Shown one piece after another: positions 27,201-35,938 of a stretch of DNA of 42,541 nucleotides. Source of the stretch: an uncultured Verrucomicrobiota bacterium. Its GTDB lineage: Bacteria > Verrucomicrobiota > Verrucomicrobiia > Limisphaerales > UBA1412. Under the pieces are notes generated by a model. That model saw only the letters and a list, made by a program, of their open reading frames with translations, searched no databases and was not told the origin of the DNA. The stretch spans positions 1 through 42,541 of the forward strand of contig CALXMK010000025.1 in NCBI GenBank assembly GCA_944389455.1, given 5' to 3'. Within the stretch, counting starts at the first letter, position 1, and the number at the start of each line of letters is the position of its first letter. The position numbers and the translations under genes were made by a program.

Positions 27201-28950
27201 TGAGGATAATTTTAATGAGAGTTCGATAAATACGAACAATTGGGTTTTGGACATGACGCCTTTTGAGAGTACAAATCCTGATGGAGCCGGAGATTTTTAT
27301 TTCTACTCTGGAGGAGCATTGTATATAGATTTGACTCTGACTAATAATTATTGGGGAGGAGGATCATTCTATACGGCAGAAGGATATAAAGCATCACTGA
27401 TGAGTCCGGTGATATTTGAGGTTACTCGTAATAGTATGTATTACGGTAATAGTACCGGAGCGCGCAGCGCGATAACGATACGCAGTGAAGATGGTTCCAG
27501 ATGGATTACCTTTGCTGAATTGAGGGATGATACAGGTTATATAGGATGGAGTTACAATGATTCCATTGCAAAACCGACAGGGGCAGGAATAGCAATCTCT
27601 TCATTAAGTGATAAGAATGATATAGGATCACATGAGGTGAAGCTGCTTGCCACTGGGAGTACGGTGACACTCTACATAGATGGAGTAGAGGGGATCACAC
27701 TGGACTTCCCGGTGAGTGAAGGGATCCATTTCGGATTGGGAGCATATGCTCGTCAAGTAGGGGATTCCACGGGGTGTTCATTCAGTAATGTCAAGATCTA
27801 TGGCAGTGAAACACCGTTGGGAGAGCCGGTACAGATAGTATCCTCACCGGTTTCTATTCAAGTCAATGAAGGAGGAACGGCGAGCTTCAGTGTATCAGCA
27901 ACCGGAGAAAATCTGGTTTATGAATGGTATAAGGATGGAGTAGCGATAGATTATATTTCGAGTCCTACATATACGATAGAAGAAGTTACTGCAGCCGATG
28001 AAGGAGTCTACACGGTCCAGGTGAGCAATGAGATCAATACGATGAAGAGTTCACCGGCGTATTTGACGGTTCTTTCAGGGATGAGAGATCCATATTATGA
28101 AGATGAATTGACAACAATTGACTCAAATAAATGGAATGTATCTACCCGCGGCTTTGAATATCTGACAAATCCATTGGGAGATTGCGAGAGCGTCATCACA
28201 GAGAGTGAGGAAGGAATTACAATAGATGTAACTCTAACTCACAATTACTGGGGAGGCAGAGCATATTATTTCAAAGAAGGGTTTAAAGCATCAGTGGAGA
28301 ATCCGGCGATCTTTGAGGTAGTGCGTAAGCAGATGAGCTATGAAGGGACAGGAGCCAGAACTTCGATCATTATCAGCAATGCCGATGGAACTAAATGGAT
28401 CAATATGGCTGAGTTAAATGATGAGAATGTTCATTATGGCTGGGGATATAATAAATTGACAGGAGCCCCGGATGACAAATCGGATGGCCGTATAGTTGAG
28501 ATGACAAATATCAACAGTGTAGCCGGCATAACAGATATGGGAGAGCATACTCTGAAGATGGTGGCTAACGGTTCGACTGTAGAGCTGTATGTAGACAACG
28601 TGTTGGGAGCCGTATTGGATTTCCCAGAGAGCGAGGTATACTTTGGTTTTGGAGTATATGCGCGGATGGTTCCGGATAAGGCATCAGGAACATTTGCGAA
28701 GGCCAAGCTCTGGGGAGAATCGACTGGAGGAGATGAGCCGGAAGGACCTGTTTTGGCGTGGACAGTCGAGGGAGAAGAGCTGGTATTCCGTTGGGCAGTC
28801 AGCTCCAATGCCGTACTGGAAGTGGCTCCGACAGCCGATAGTGAAGCATGGACCTTGGCAGGAGATCCGGCAGAGATAGAGGATGGAACCTATATCTACC
28901 GTGTACCGCTGACGGAAGCGGCGGCGTTCTATCGATTAACGAGCGAGTAA
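24271..28950 (+). CDS. Large secreted protein with five LamG-like units, copy 1
   Basis: A 1559-residue exported protein with a signal peptide (MRKRLVFSAALLASALAMQA, cleavage near residue 20). It is built from five concanavalin/LamG-like units starting about residues 22, 368, 673, 973 and 1272. Each begins with 'F.E.(D/E)(F/W)....(D/T)...W' and ends with a strand such as FGVYAR...KLWG. Beta-sandwich linkers of ~100 residues separate the first four, and an Ig-like domain (1185-1270, YEWYKDGVAI..DEGVYTVQVSN) precedes the fifth. Several units contain NYWGG. A C-terminal module (1488-1559) ends FYRLTSE. No catalytic residues are evident; carbohydrate or matrix binding is inferred. The gene is a direct repeat of 31168-35850, and 25198-26279 is identical by eye. 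Confidence 0.85.
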   Translation: MRKRLVFSAALLASALAMQAEVLFSEDWSAYITTPEELDASRWRADDGCFGSGIYSDCYGTFSFAAYGDGTLYMQGENNGQGDEKGYWPGYSLVTVPTFTASKDDLLVVETTRISHSHQIQSNSGTRTGLWLIAPDKSKWLLLADNWGESGWGFNPYSGTGADFPVNNPSIAGYQLDAFNALSSAHEGPIDLKIVADGERAWMYARESGVDAEWVLGNSVELNFSEDIAVGVGVYARAPGGETGSPLGDFVEGIWGPVTVSSCKGIFLDHEEMTLGAGSTSSEITVSVSEGAAPLSVTINSSNPEVCVPVGGNGGSLTLDFAAGETSKTFQVEAVGEGEKVNFTLTSSSADVLALDNMYVTVPCTAGVKLDEQFDSLDETIWEIDTRGYEYRSYPDADVSYDYFGVRDGQLVMENMVSLGNYWGGRSLSSKNTYLGSTQTPLSVKARLTQMDKTAGEAVCANLVLRNADSSSFFALRYNNGEGGWMYNTAIGAAGTTITSMTSVTPADGPEMEILYDGAAIQVYIAGTQAATVNWICNDPMYVQVGFYARETGASGSGAFDYLKIENIEAAEESGTVTPNPVLLVNENPGKVTITVPETSFMSEDLELSLVSQDSGVAYPEVSTIVFEQGGEASQTINVVPVKAGTTTIKVEPVNPDIALNIPSIVVNVGANELLLEEDFQTLDSTKWKQVARNAGTGTNSIVNFAVENNTLTGYFKCGKDTDAVDTMQLQEVFYPTAENPVVIEYMSGPIGGRGAVIGALGILINANNNAACAVSYLRGDSMGWNINPNYTFGTSGVIKPEVWNQTEYLDNGWHKVSIIHDGSIARFYLDGIYGGSANWATDCISFALGGLVSRYNNEVDVAFKDVKVYGGSEIQVNTGNIVMNEDTATFDIIVPSVVREAGTTIRLEVMDGSVVGFDSGAVKEITLNANSDQVQTVTLNRVGVGATQVVLSNDKGYGMSVELFDVITSEGGSLLFEDNFNESSINTNNWVLDMTPFESTNPDGAGDFYFYSGGALYIDLTLTNNYWGGGSFYTAEGYKASLMSPVIFEVTRNSMYYGNSTGARSAITIRSEDGSRWITFAELRDDTGYIGWSYNDSIAKPTGAGIAISSLSDKNDIGSHEVKLLATGSTVTLYIDGVEGITLDFPVSEGIHFGLGAYARQVGDSTGCSFSNVKIYGSETPLGEPVQIVSSPVSIQVNEGGTASFSVSATGENLVYEWYKDGVAIDYISSPTYTIEEVTAADEGVYTVQVSNEINTMKSSPAYLTVLSGMRDPYYEDELTTIDSNKWNVSTRGFEYLTNPLGDCESVITESEEGITIDVTLTHNYWGGRAYYFKEGFKASVENPAIFEVVRKQMSYEGTGARTSIIISNADGTKWINMAELNDENVHYGWGYNKLTGAPDDKSDGRIVEMTNINSVAGITDMGEHTLKMVANGSTVELYVDNVLGAVLDFPESEVYFGFGVYARMVPDKASGTFAKAKLWGESTGGDEPEGPVLAWTVEGEELVFRWAVSSNAVLEVAPTADSEAWTLAGDPAEIEDGTYIYRVPLTEAAAFYRLTSE

Positions 28951-28963
28951 TCGCTGAATCTTC

Positions 28964-28996
28964 TTAGTAAGGAGAGCCTAGAGTTCTCCTTACTAA
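28964..28996 (+). other. 12-bp hairpin after LamG-like protein 1
   Basis: TTAGTAAGGAGA and TCTCCTTACTAA form a perfect 12-bp stem with a 9-nt loop, starting 13 bases after the stop. There is no T-run, so it looks like a 3'-end stabiliser ahead of the true terminator. It is repeated at 35864-35896. Confidence 0.7.
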
Positions 28997-29038
28997 AGCA
29001 AAGAAGAAAATGTAAGTTTCAATCAAATTAAATTATAG

Positions 29039-29075
29039 AGCTGTTCTCATTTCTAAGATGGGAACAGCTTTTTTT
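29039..29075 (+). terminator. Terminator of LamG-like protein 1
   Basis: A 12-bp stem AGCTGTTCTCAT/ATGGGAACAGCT (one G-T pair) with a 7-nt loop, followed by seven T. Confidence 0.92.
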
Positions 29076-29160
29076 GTGAAGAACTGAAATAGATTTTTTC
29101 AGGATAAATGTTGTCGTGAGGGAAAAAGAGAAGAAATAGCTGCCCGGTGGAAATATGGCT

Positions 29161-29199
29161 GATAAAACATCTCAAATGTAAAATTTGAGATGTTTTATC
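29161..29199 (-). terminator. 17-bp perfect hairpin after the ADP-ribosylglycohydrolase gene
   Basis: GATAAAACATCTCAAAT (29161-29177) pairs with its exact complement (29183-29199) around a 5-nt loop. On the minus strand it lies 39 bases after the stop of the 29239-30792 gene. The T-rich arm end may serve as the T-run. Confidence 0.7.
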
Positions 29200-29238
29200 G
29201 TTTTAAATATTTGTTTGATAGATACTTTAAGGATTATA

Positions 29239-30792
29239 TTAAATGGAATTAGGGCAGTTTTCTGTATAGACCAGAATTTCGCTCAGATGGATTGAGGAAT
29301 TTTCATTTGGGTTTAGCCATTTGAAGGAAACGGTATGTTTGGCCTCAGGCAATTGGTATTTCCAGAACAATTCAGGGCGACGCACTGCAAATGAGGCCGG
29401 AAGGTTGGCAGTTTCAATTAGTTTGCCATCCAGATACATTTCGACTTTGGCTATATAGCGATTATCATTTGAGTTAACAAATCCTTTAAAAACAGCGCCG
29501 TTGCCCTCGAATGTTAATTCCCCAACTTCTTGCAAAGGTTTATTGATACTTCGTTTTTCTTTAGGATAATGTCCTTCAAATGCTTTTTCATAACGGACTG
29601 GAACCGGTTTTTGGCATTGGATAGTAATCTGTCCGTTAGTTGCAATAGTGCCTCCATTTCGTTGAATCATTTGGAGTGCTAAGTTGTAGTTCATTTGGTA
29701 GACCTTTTCCAATGAAATATCGGTATAGGCGAAATTCATTGATTCGACTTCTCTGAGATTTTTCATCCAATATTCAGGAATATTTTTATATCCTAAAATT
29801 GTGCCCAAAATACCGGCAGCCGAGGCAGGGTTGCAATCAGAGTCCTGTCCGCAGCGGGTAGCAATATCGATGGTTTTCTGGAAATCTCCTTTGCCATAAA
29901 GCAATCCGATCAGGACATAAGCACTGTTGATAGTTGCGTCGATATTAAATGGAACAAAGACTCCATCCGGACAGCCTATATCCGAACTCCATTTCTTTTC
30001 GCATTCAAACCAAGTACGTTTCCAGTCGTTTGGATAAGCCTTATGCCAGGTGATTACGTCATTCATGCACCGATAATAATCACTTTCTTTTGGAATGGTT
30101 TTCAAGGCTTCCGAGGTAATAAGTTCAATATCATTCGAAATAAAGGAGAGCGTATACATTGCTCCTATATAGACACCGCCGTACCAACCGTCACCGTAAT
30201 TCATGATATGACCGATTTTATCGGAGATTTCAGAGGAGGCGTTTGGCATGCCGGGTGACATCAGACCCGCGTAATCAGCTTCGATTTGATAATCGATATC
30301 ATTGGCGTGAGGATTATTCAGCCAATGTCCTGATTCCGGAGGACGGATGCCTTGCAGAATATTGTATCTGGCGGCTTGATTAGCATGCCATAGAGGGTAT
30401 TGGGCTTTTGCGAAGGCTAAGGCAAATGAGTCTATTGGAGCGTCAAGTCCGAGGCGGTCAAATATATCAACAAAGGTCAGATCCATGTAGACATCATCGT
30501 AGAGACCAGGGACATTTTCATACCACCATTTAATACATCCATCAGTCCAGATAATAGGCACATAGTCTTGGATCATAGTGCCGCTGTATTTGAATTCGGT
30601 AGGACCTCCATAGGTACAGCCAATAGTTTGCCCTGCCCATCCTCCTTTAATTTTGTCCATTAACATTTCAGAGGAGATAGTAACCGTTTCAGGAAGCGAT
30701 TGTTTTTTCTCAAAGGATGATTGTTGTGAGCAAAAGGCGTTTACACCAAAGGTGAGAAATAAAAGTAATATATAGGAACGGACTTTTTTCAT
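29239..30792 (-). CDS. Secreted ADP-ribosylglycohydrolase-family protein
   Basis: A 517-residue protein with a Sec signal peptide (hydrophobic 7-19; the Cys21 context, NAFC, does not fit a lipobox). The body has the ADP-ribosylglycohydrolase (ARH) fold signature. KIKGGWAGQTIGCTYGG (48-63) opens the domain, YDDVYMDLTF (98-107) carries the acidic metal-binding pair, and CGQDSDCNPASAAGILG (314-330) is the second metal site. From about residue 420 follows a C-terminal beta domain. ARH enzymes remove ADP-ribose from proteins or small molecules, but many exported members have unproven substrates and may act on other glycosidic bonds. The gene lies on the opposite strand between the two LamG-like paralogues. 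Confidence 0.85.
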   Translation of the reverse strand: MKKVRSYILLLFLTFGVNAFCSQQSSFEKKQSLPETVTISSEMLMDKIKGGWAGQTIGCTYGGPTEFKYSGTMIQDYVPIIWTDGCIKWWYENVPGLYDDVYMDLTFVDIFDRLGLDAPIDSFALAFAKAQYPLWHANQAARYNILQGIRPPESGHWLNNPHANDIDYQIEADYAGLMSPGMPNASSEISDKIGHIMNYGDGWYGGVYIGAMYTLSFISNDIELITSEALKTIPKESDYYRCMNDVITWHKAYPNDWKRTWFECEKKWSSDIGCPDGVFVPFNIDATINSAYVLIGLLYGKGDFQKTIDIATRCGQDSDCNPASAAGILGTILGYKNIPEYWMKNLREVESMNFAYTDISLEKVYQMNYNLALQMIQRNGGTIATNGQITIQCQKPVPVRYEKAFEGHYPKEKRSINKPLQEVGELTFEGNGAVFKGFVNSNDNRYIAKVEMYLDGKLIETANLPASFAVRRPELFWKYQLPEAKHTVSFKWLNPNENSSIHLSEILVYTENCPNSI

Positions 30793-30814
30793 AATATAAT
30801 CTATACTTTTGTTT

Positions 30815-30842
30815 AGTATCTATTTTTTCTAGAAGAAGTCAA
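30815..30842 (-). promoter_or_regulatory. Promoter candidate of the ARH-like gene
   Basis: On the minus strand, TTGACT (30842-30837), a 16-base spacer and GATACT (30820-30815). The expected start lies about 16 bases before the ATG. Confidence 0.5.
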
Positions 30843-31062
30843 CTTTATTCGATTAAAAAGTGATGTCGAGAGCCGAGTTATATGTAGAAAAGTCTGATTC
30901 CAAAAAAATGAATTTTATAATTATAAAAGAGAAAAGGTAGAGGAATTATGTTGTAAAGGGAGTTTAAAAAAGAAATTTTATTTAATTGATTACAGAGATG
31001 ATAATTTTTGAAAGATTTTTAGTTTTTTTAGATGTGGAACGGTATTTTTTTAAAGAAAAGAG

Positions 31063-31091
31063 TTGCTTTCGATTTGATTTTTTTTTAATCT
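31063..31091 (+). promoter_or_regulatory. Promoter candidate of LamG-like protein 2
   Basis: TTGCTT (31063-31068), a 17-base spacer and TAATCT (31086-31091), preceded by AAAAGAG as at the copy-1 promoter candidate. Confidence 0.45.
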
Positions 31092-31167
31092 GAAGTTTGA
31101 AAGATGAACTGATTGATTTTATCCAAGAATATCATCAGGGAAATTTCAGCAGAAGGAAATAAACATT

Positions 31168-34100
31168 ATGAGAAAGAGATTAGTATTTTCAGCAGCGTTA
31201 TTGGCTTCTGCCTTAGCAATGCAGGCTGGAGTTTTGTTCTCTGAAGATTGGAGCACCTATATAGCAACTCCGGAGGAGCTGGATGCAAGCCGATGGAGAA
31301 CGGATGATGGGTGTTTTGGTTCAGGGATATATAGTGACTGTTATGGTACCTTTTCTTTTGCAGCCTATGGAGATGGCACACTATATATGCAAGGAGAGAA
31401 TAACGGACAAGGAGACGAGAAGGGATATTGGCCCGGATATGCTCTGGTGACAGTACCGACATTCACAGCCAGTAAAGATGATCTGCTGGTGGTAGAGACG
31501 ACGCGAATAAGTCATTCGCATCAAATTCAATCAGGTTCAGCTACTCGTACAGGATTATGGTTGATTGCACCGGATAAGAACAAATGGCTGCTTTTAGCTG
31601 ATAACTGGGGAGAGGATGGCTGGGGATTTAATCCCTATTCCGGAACGGGAGCTGATTATCCGGTTAATAAACCATCTCATGTAGGGTATCAATTGGATGC
31701 TTTTAACGCGCTTTCCTCGGCTCATGAAGGCTCAATTGATTTGAAGATTGTAGCAGATGGAGAGAGAGCGTGGATGTATGCCCGAGAGAGCGGAGTAGAT
31801 GCCGAATGGGTATTAGGGAACAGTGTAGAACTGAATTTCAGTGAGAATATAGCGGTGGGAGTGGGTGTGTATGCGAGAGCACCGGAGGGAGAAACAGGAA
31901 GTCCATTAGGAGATTGGGTAGAAGGAATTTGGGGCCCGGTGACGGTATCCAGCTGTAAAGGTATATTTCTGGATCATGACGAGATGACTTTGGGTGCAGG
32001 GAGTACGTCATCAGAAATAACTGTATCGATTTCAGAAGGAGCAGCGCCGCTTTCAGTCACCATAAACAGTTCCAATCCGGAGGTCTGTGTACCAGTAGGA
32101 GGGAATGGAGGTTCATTGACATTAGATTTTGCGGCTGGAGAGACGAGCAAGACATTCCAAGTAGAAGCAGTAGGAGAAGGAGAGAAAGTAAACTTCACCT
32201 TAACGTCTTCGTCTGCAGATGTTCTGGCATTGGATAATATGTATGTGACGGTTCCCTGTACAGCGGGAGTTAAGCTGGATGAACAGTTTGACAGCTTAGA
32301 TGAGACAATCTGGGAAATAGATACACGGGGATATGAATATAGGAGTTATCCGGATGCGGATGTGAGCTATGATTACTTTGGAGTCAGAGACGGACAGCTG
32401 GTGATGGAGAACATGGTTTCATTAGGAAATTACTGGGGAGGACGCAGCTTATCGAGTAAGAATACCTATTTAGGAAGTACACAGACTCCGCTTTCAGTAA
32501 AAGCAAGACTGACACAGATGGATAAGACAGCGGGTGAAGCAGTTTGTGCGAACCTGGTTTTGAGGAATGCAGATAGCAGCAGTTTCTTTGCCTTACGTTA
32601 TAATAACGGAGAAGGAGGTTGGATGTACAATACAGCTATTGGTGCAGCAGGAACAACAATAACATCTATGACATCAGTGACTCCAGCGGATGGACCGGAG
32701 ATGGAGATACTCTATGATGGAGCTGCGATTCAGGTATATATAGCTGGGACCCAGGCGGCAACAGTTAATTGGATATGCAATGATCCGATGTATGTGCAGG
32801 TAGGGTTCTATGCCCGAGAGACAGGAGCATCAGGAAGTGGAGCGTTTGATTATCTGAAGATAGAGAATATAGAGGCGGCGGAAGAGAGTGGTACAGTTAC
32901 GCCGAATCCGGTGCTTTTAGTAAATGAAAATCCGGGGAAGGTGACGATAACAGTACCCGAGACATCGTTTATGTCAGAAGATCTGGAGTTGTCATTGGTT
33001 TCACAGGATTCAGGTGTAGCGTATCCGGAAGTGAGCACAATTGTGTTTGAACAAGGAGGAGAAGCGAGTCAAACGATCAATGTGGTACCGGTGAAAGCAG
33101 GAACGACAACGATAAAAGTAGAGCCGGTGAATCCGGATATTGCATTAAATATACCCTCGATTGTAGTGAATGTGGGTGCAAATGAACTGCTTTTTGAGGA
33201 AGACTTCCAGACATTAGATTCGACGAAATGGAAGCAGGTTCCCCGTTCTTCAGGTGCTGGCACCAATTCTATTGTTAATTTCGCAGTAGAGAATAATACT
33301 TTAACCGGATATCTCAAATGTGGTAAGGATAGTCAATCCATAGATACAATGCAGTTGCAAGAGGTATTTTATCCGACGGCAGAAAATCCGGTTGTAATAG
33401 AGTATATGTCAGGACCGTTAGGCGGCAGAGGATCAACTGTTGGAGCGTTGGGAATATTGATCAATGCCAATAATAACGCGGCTTGTGCTGTTTCTTACCT
33501 TAGAGGAGATTCTATGGGATGGAATATTGCTCCTACTTATAATTTTATTTTCGGAAATACTGTTAAGCCGGAAGCCTGGAATCAAACGGAATACTTAGAT
33601 AATGGGTGGCATAAGGTAAGCATTATTCATGATGGAAGCATAGCCAGATTTTATCTGGATGATCTCTATGGAGGTTCAGTCACCTGGGCAACCGATTGCA
33701 TTACTTTTGCTCTAGGAGGCTTGGTAGGCAATTATAATAATGAAGTGGATATTGCATTCAGCGATGTGAAGGTTTATGGGGGTTCAGAGATACAGGTGAA
33801 TACCGGAAATATCGTGATGAACGAGGATACGAGATCATTTGATATCATAGTTCCGTCAGTAGTTCGCGAGGCAGGCACAACGATTAGTCTGGAGATACTG
33901 GACAGCTCGGTGGCGACATTCGACAGCGGAGTAGTGAAGAATATCGTGTTGAATAAGAATTCGGCACAGGTGCAAACGGTGACGTTGAATCGAGTCGGAG
34001 CAGGAGCAACACAGGTAATTCTGAGCAACGATAAGGGCTATGGAATGAGCCTGGAGATGTTTGATGTAATAACCAGTGAGGGGGGAAGTCTGCTCTTTGA

Positions 34101-35850
34101 GGATGACTTTAATGAGAGTTCGATAAATACGAACAATTGGGTTTTGGATATGACGCCTTTTGAGAGTACAAATCCTAATGGAGCCGGAGATTTTTATTCT
34201 TATACCGGAGGAGCATTGTATATAGATTTGACTCTGACCAATAATTATTGGGGAGGAGGATCATACTATACAGCAGAAGGATATAAAGCATCACTGATGA
34301 GTCCGGTGAGATTTGAAGTTACTCGTAATAGTATGTATTACGGTAATAGTACCGGAGCACGCAGTGCAATAACGATACGCAATGAGGACGGAAGCCGTTG
34401 GATTACCTTTGCTGAATTGAAGGATAATTCTCCCGGTTATGTGGGATGGAGTTACAATGATTCCGTTACCAAACCGCTAGGAGAAGGAATAGCAATCTCT
34501 TCATTAAGTGATAAGAATGATATAGGATCGCATGAGGTGAAGCTGCTTGCCAATGGGAGTACTGTGACACTCTACATAGATGGAGTAGAAGGAATTACAT
34601 TGGACTTCCCGGTGAGTGAAGGGATCCATTTCGGATTGGGAGCATATGCTCGTCAAGCAGGAGATTCTACGGGGTGTTCATTCAGTAATGTTAAGATCTA
34701 TGGCAGTGAAACACCGTTGGGAGAACCGGTACAGATAGTATCCTCACCGGTTTCTATTCAGGTCAATGAAGGAGGAACGGCGAGCTTCAGTGTATCAGCA
34801 ACCGGAGAAAATCTGGTTTATGAATGGTATAAGGATGGAGTAGCGATAGATTATATTTCGAGTCCTACATATACGATAGAAGGAGTTACAGCAGCCGATG
34901 AAGGAGTCTACACGGTCCAGGTGAGCAATGATATCAATACGATGAAGAGTTCACCAGCGTATTTGACGGTTCTTTCAGGAATGGGAGATCCATATTATGA
35001 AGATGAATTGACAACAATCGATCAGAATAAATGGAATGAATCCACGCGAGGATTTGAATATATAAATGCCCCGCTGGGAGCAGGGGAAAGTGAGATCATT
35101 GAAGGAGAAGATGGAGTAACCATCACTATGAATGTGACCCATAATTATTGGCCTGGGTATGCATATTATTTCAAGGAAGGGTTTAAAGCATCAGTGGAGA
35201 ATCCGGCGACCTTTGAGGTAGTGCGTAAGCAGATGAGCTATGAAGGGACAGGAGCCAGAACTTCAATTCTTATCAGTAATGCCGATGGAACTAAATGGAT
35301 CAATATGGCTGAGTTGGTTGACAGTGATGGATATCTGGGATGGACTTATAATATGCTAACCGGATTCCCTAATGATAAATGGAGTGGAGCTGGATTAGAT
35401 ATGCCTGAAATCAACAGTGTAGCCGGCATAACAGATATGGGAGAGCATACTCTGAAGATGGTGGCTAACGGTTCAACCGTGGAGCTGTATGTAGACAACG
35501 TGTTGGGAGCCGTATTGGATTTCCCAGAGAGCGAGGTATACTTTGGCTTTGGAGTTTATGCGCGGATGGTTCCGGATAAGGCATCTGGTACATTTGCGAA
35601 GGCCAAGCTCTGGGGAGAATCGACCGGAGGAGATGAACCGGAAGGACCTGTTTTGGCGTGGACAGTCGAGGGAGAAGAGCTGGTATTCCGTTGGGCAGTC
35701 AGCTCCAATGCCGTACTGGAAGTGGCTCCGACAGCCGATAGTGAAGCATGGACCTTGGCAGGAGATCCGGCAGAGATAGAGGATGGAACCTATATCTACC
35801 GTGTACCGCTGACGGAAGCGGCGGCGTTCTATCGATTAACGAGCGAGTAA
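31168..35850 (+). CDS. Large secreted protein with five LamG-like units, copy 2
   Basis: Paralogue of the 24271-28950 product, 1560 residues, with the same signal peptide, the same order of five LamG-like units, beta-sandwich linkers and Ig-like domain, and the same C-terminal module. The second unit with its flanking linkers is identical at DNA level (32095-33176). The third, fourth and especially the fifth unit have diverged. In the fifth, copy 1 has HNYWGGRAY where copy 2 has HNYWPGYAY. The diverged patches cluster in what look like exposed loops, suggesting different binding preferences (inference). AAGGA lies 9 bases before the ATG, a better ribosome site than copy 1 has. Confidence 0.85.
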   Translation: MRKRLVFSAALLASALAMQAGVLFSEDWSTYIATPEELDASRWRTDDGCFGSGIYSDCYGTFSFAAYGDGTLYMQGENNGQGDEKGYWPGYALVTVPTFTASKDDLLVVETTRISHSHQIQSGSATRTGLWLIAPDKNKWLLLADNWGEDGWGFNPYSGTGADYPVNKPSHVGYQLDAFNALSSAHEGSIDLKIVADGERAWMYARESGVDAEWVLGNSVELNFSENIAVGVGVYARAPEGETGSPLGDWVEGIWGPVTVSSCKGIFLDHDEMTLGAGSTSSEITVSISEGAAPLSVTINSSNPEVCVPVGGNGGSLTLDFAAGETSKTFQVEAVGEGEKVNFTLTSSSADVLALDNMYVTVPCTAGVKLDEQFDSLDETIWEIDTRGYEYRSYPDADVSYDYFGVRDGQLVMENMVSLGNYWGGRSLSSKNTYLGSTQTPLSVKARLTQMDKTAGEAVCANLVLRNADSSSFFALRYNNGEGGWMYNTAIGAAGTTITSMTSVTPADGPEMEILYDGAAIQVYIAGTQAATVNWICNDPMYVQVGFYARETGASGSGAFDYLKIENIEAAEESGTVTPNPVLLVNENPGKVTITVPETSFMSEDLELSLVSQDSGVAYPEVSTIVFEQGGEASQTINVVPVKAGTTTIKVEPVNPDIALNIPSIVVNVGANELLFEEDFQTLDSTKWKQVPRSSGAGTNSIVNFAVENNTLTGYLKCGKDSQSIDTMQLQEVFYPTAENPVVIEYMSGPLGGRGSTVGALGILINANNNAACAVSYLRGDSMGWNIAPTYNFIFGNTVKPEAWNQTEYLDNGWHKVSIIHDGSIARFYLDDLYGGSVTWATDCITFALGGLVGNYNNEVDIAFSDVKVYGGSEIQVNTGNIVMNEDTRSFDIIVPSVVREAGTTISLEILDSSVATFDSGVVKNIVLNKNSAQVQTVTLNRVGAGATQVILSNDKGYGMSLEMFDVITSEGGSLLFEDDFNESSINTNNWVLDMTPFESTNPNGAGDFYSYTGGALYIDLTLTNNYWGGGSYYTAEGYKASLMSPVRFEVTRNSMYYGNSTGARSAITIRNEDGSRWITFAELKDNSPGYVGWSYNDSVTKPLGEGIAISSLSDKNDIGSHEVKLLANGSTVTLYIDGVEGITLDFPVSEGIHFGLGAYARQAGDSTGCSFSNVKIYGSETPLGEPVQIVSSPVSIQVNEGGTASFSVSATGENLVYEWYKDGVAIDYISSPTYTIEGVTAADEGVYTVQVSNDINTMKSSPAYLTVLSGMGDPYYEDELTTIDQNKWNESTRGFEYINAPLGAGESEIIEGEDGVTITMNVTHNYWPGYAYYFKEGFKASVENPATFEVVRKQMSYEGTGARTSILISNADGTKWINMAELVDSDGYLGWTYNMLTGFPNDKWSGAGLDMPEINSVAGITDMGEHTLKMVANGSTVELYVDNVLGAVLDFPESEVYFGFGVYARMVPDKASGTFAKAKLWGESTGGDEPEGPVLAWTVEGEELVFRWAVSSNAVLEVAPTADSEAWTLAGDPAEIEDGTYIYRVPLTEAAAFYRLTSE

Positions 35851-35863
35851 TCGCTGAATCTTC

Positions 35864-35896
35864 TTAGTAAGGAGAGCCTTGAGTTCTCCTTACTAA
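35864..35896 (+). other. 12-bp hairpin after LamG-like protein 2
   Basis: Same perfect stem as at 28964-28996, with one loop base changed (35880, T instead of A). Confidence 0.7.
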
Positions 35897-35938
35897 AGCA
35901 GAGAAGAAAATGTAAGTTTCAATCAAATTAAATTATAG

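Larger units (their letters stand above)
24271..29075 (+). repeat. 4.8-kb direct repeat, copy 1
   Basis: Matches 31168-35975. Similarity begins at the bases TT just before the ATG and runs through the gene, stop, a 12-bp hairpin and the terminator, ending just after its T-run. Upstream and downstream sequences differ. Two stretches are identical by eye: 25198-26279 (1082 bp) and 28738-28979 (242 bp). Confidence 0.93.
30793..31167. promoter_or_regulatory. 375-bp divergent region between the ARH-like gene and LamG-like protein 2
   Basis: Very A/T-rich, with no gene visible. It holds opposed promoter candidates (30815-30842 minus, 31063-31091 plus). It does not resemble the region upstream of LamG-like protein 1 beyond a short AAAAGAGTTG word. 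Confidence 0.6.

Noticed and set aside
29161..29199. CRISPR-like or insertion remnant at the 17-bp inverted repeat
   Set aside because: It is a single hairpin placed just after a stop codon, best read as a terminator.
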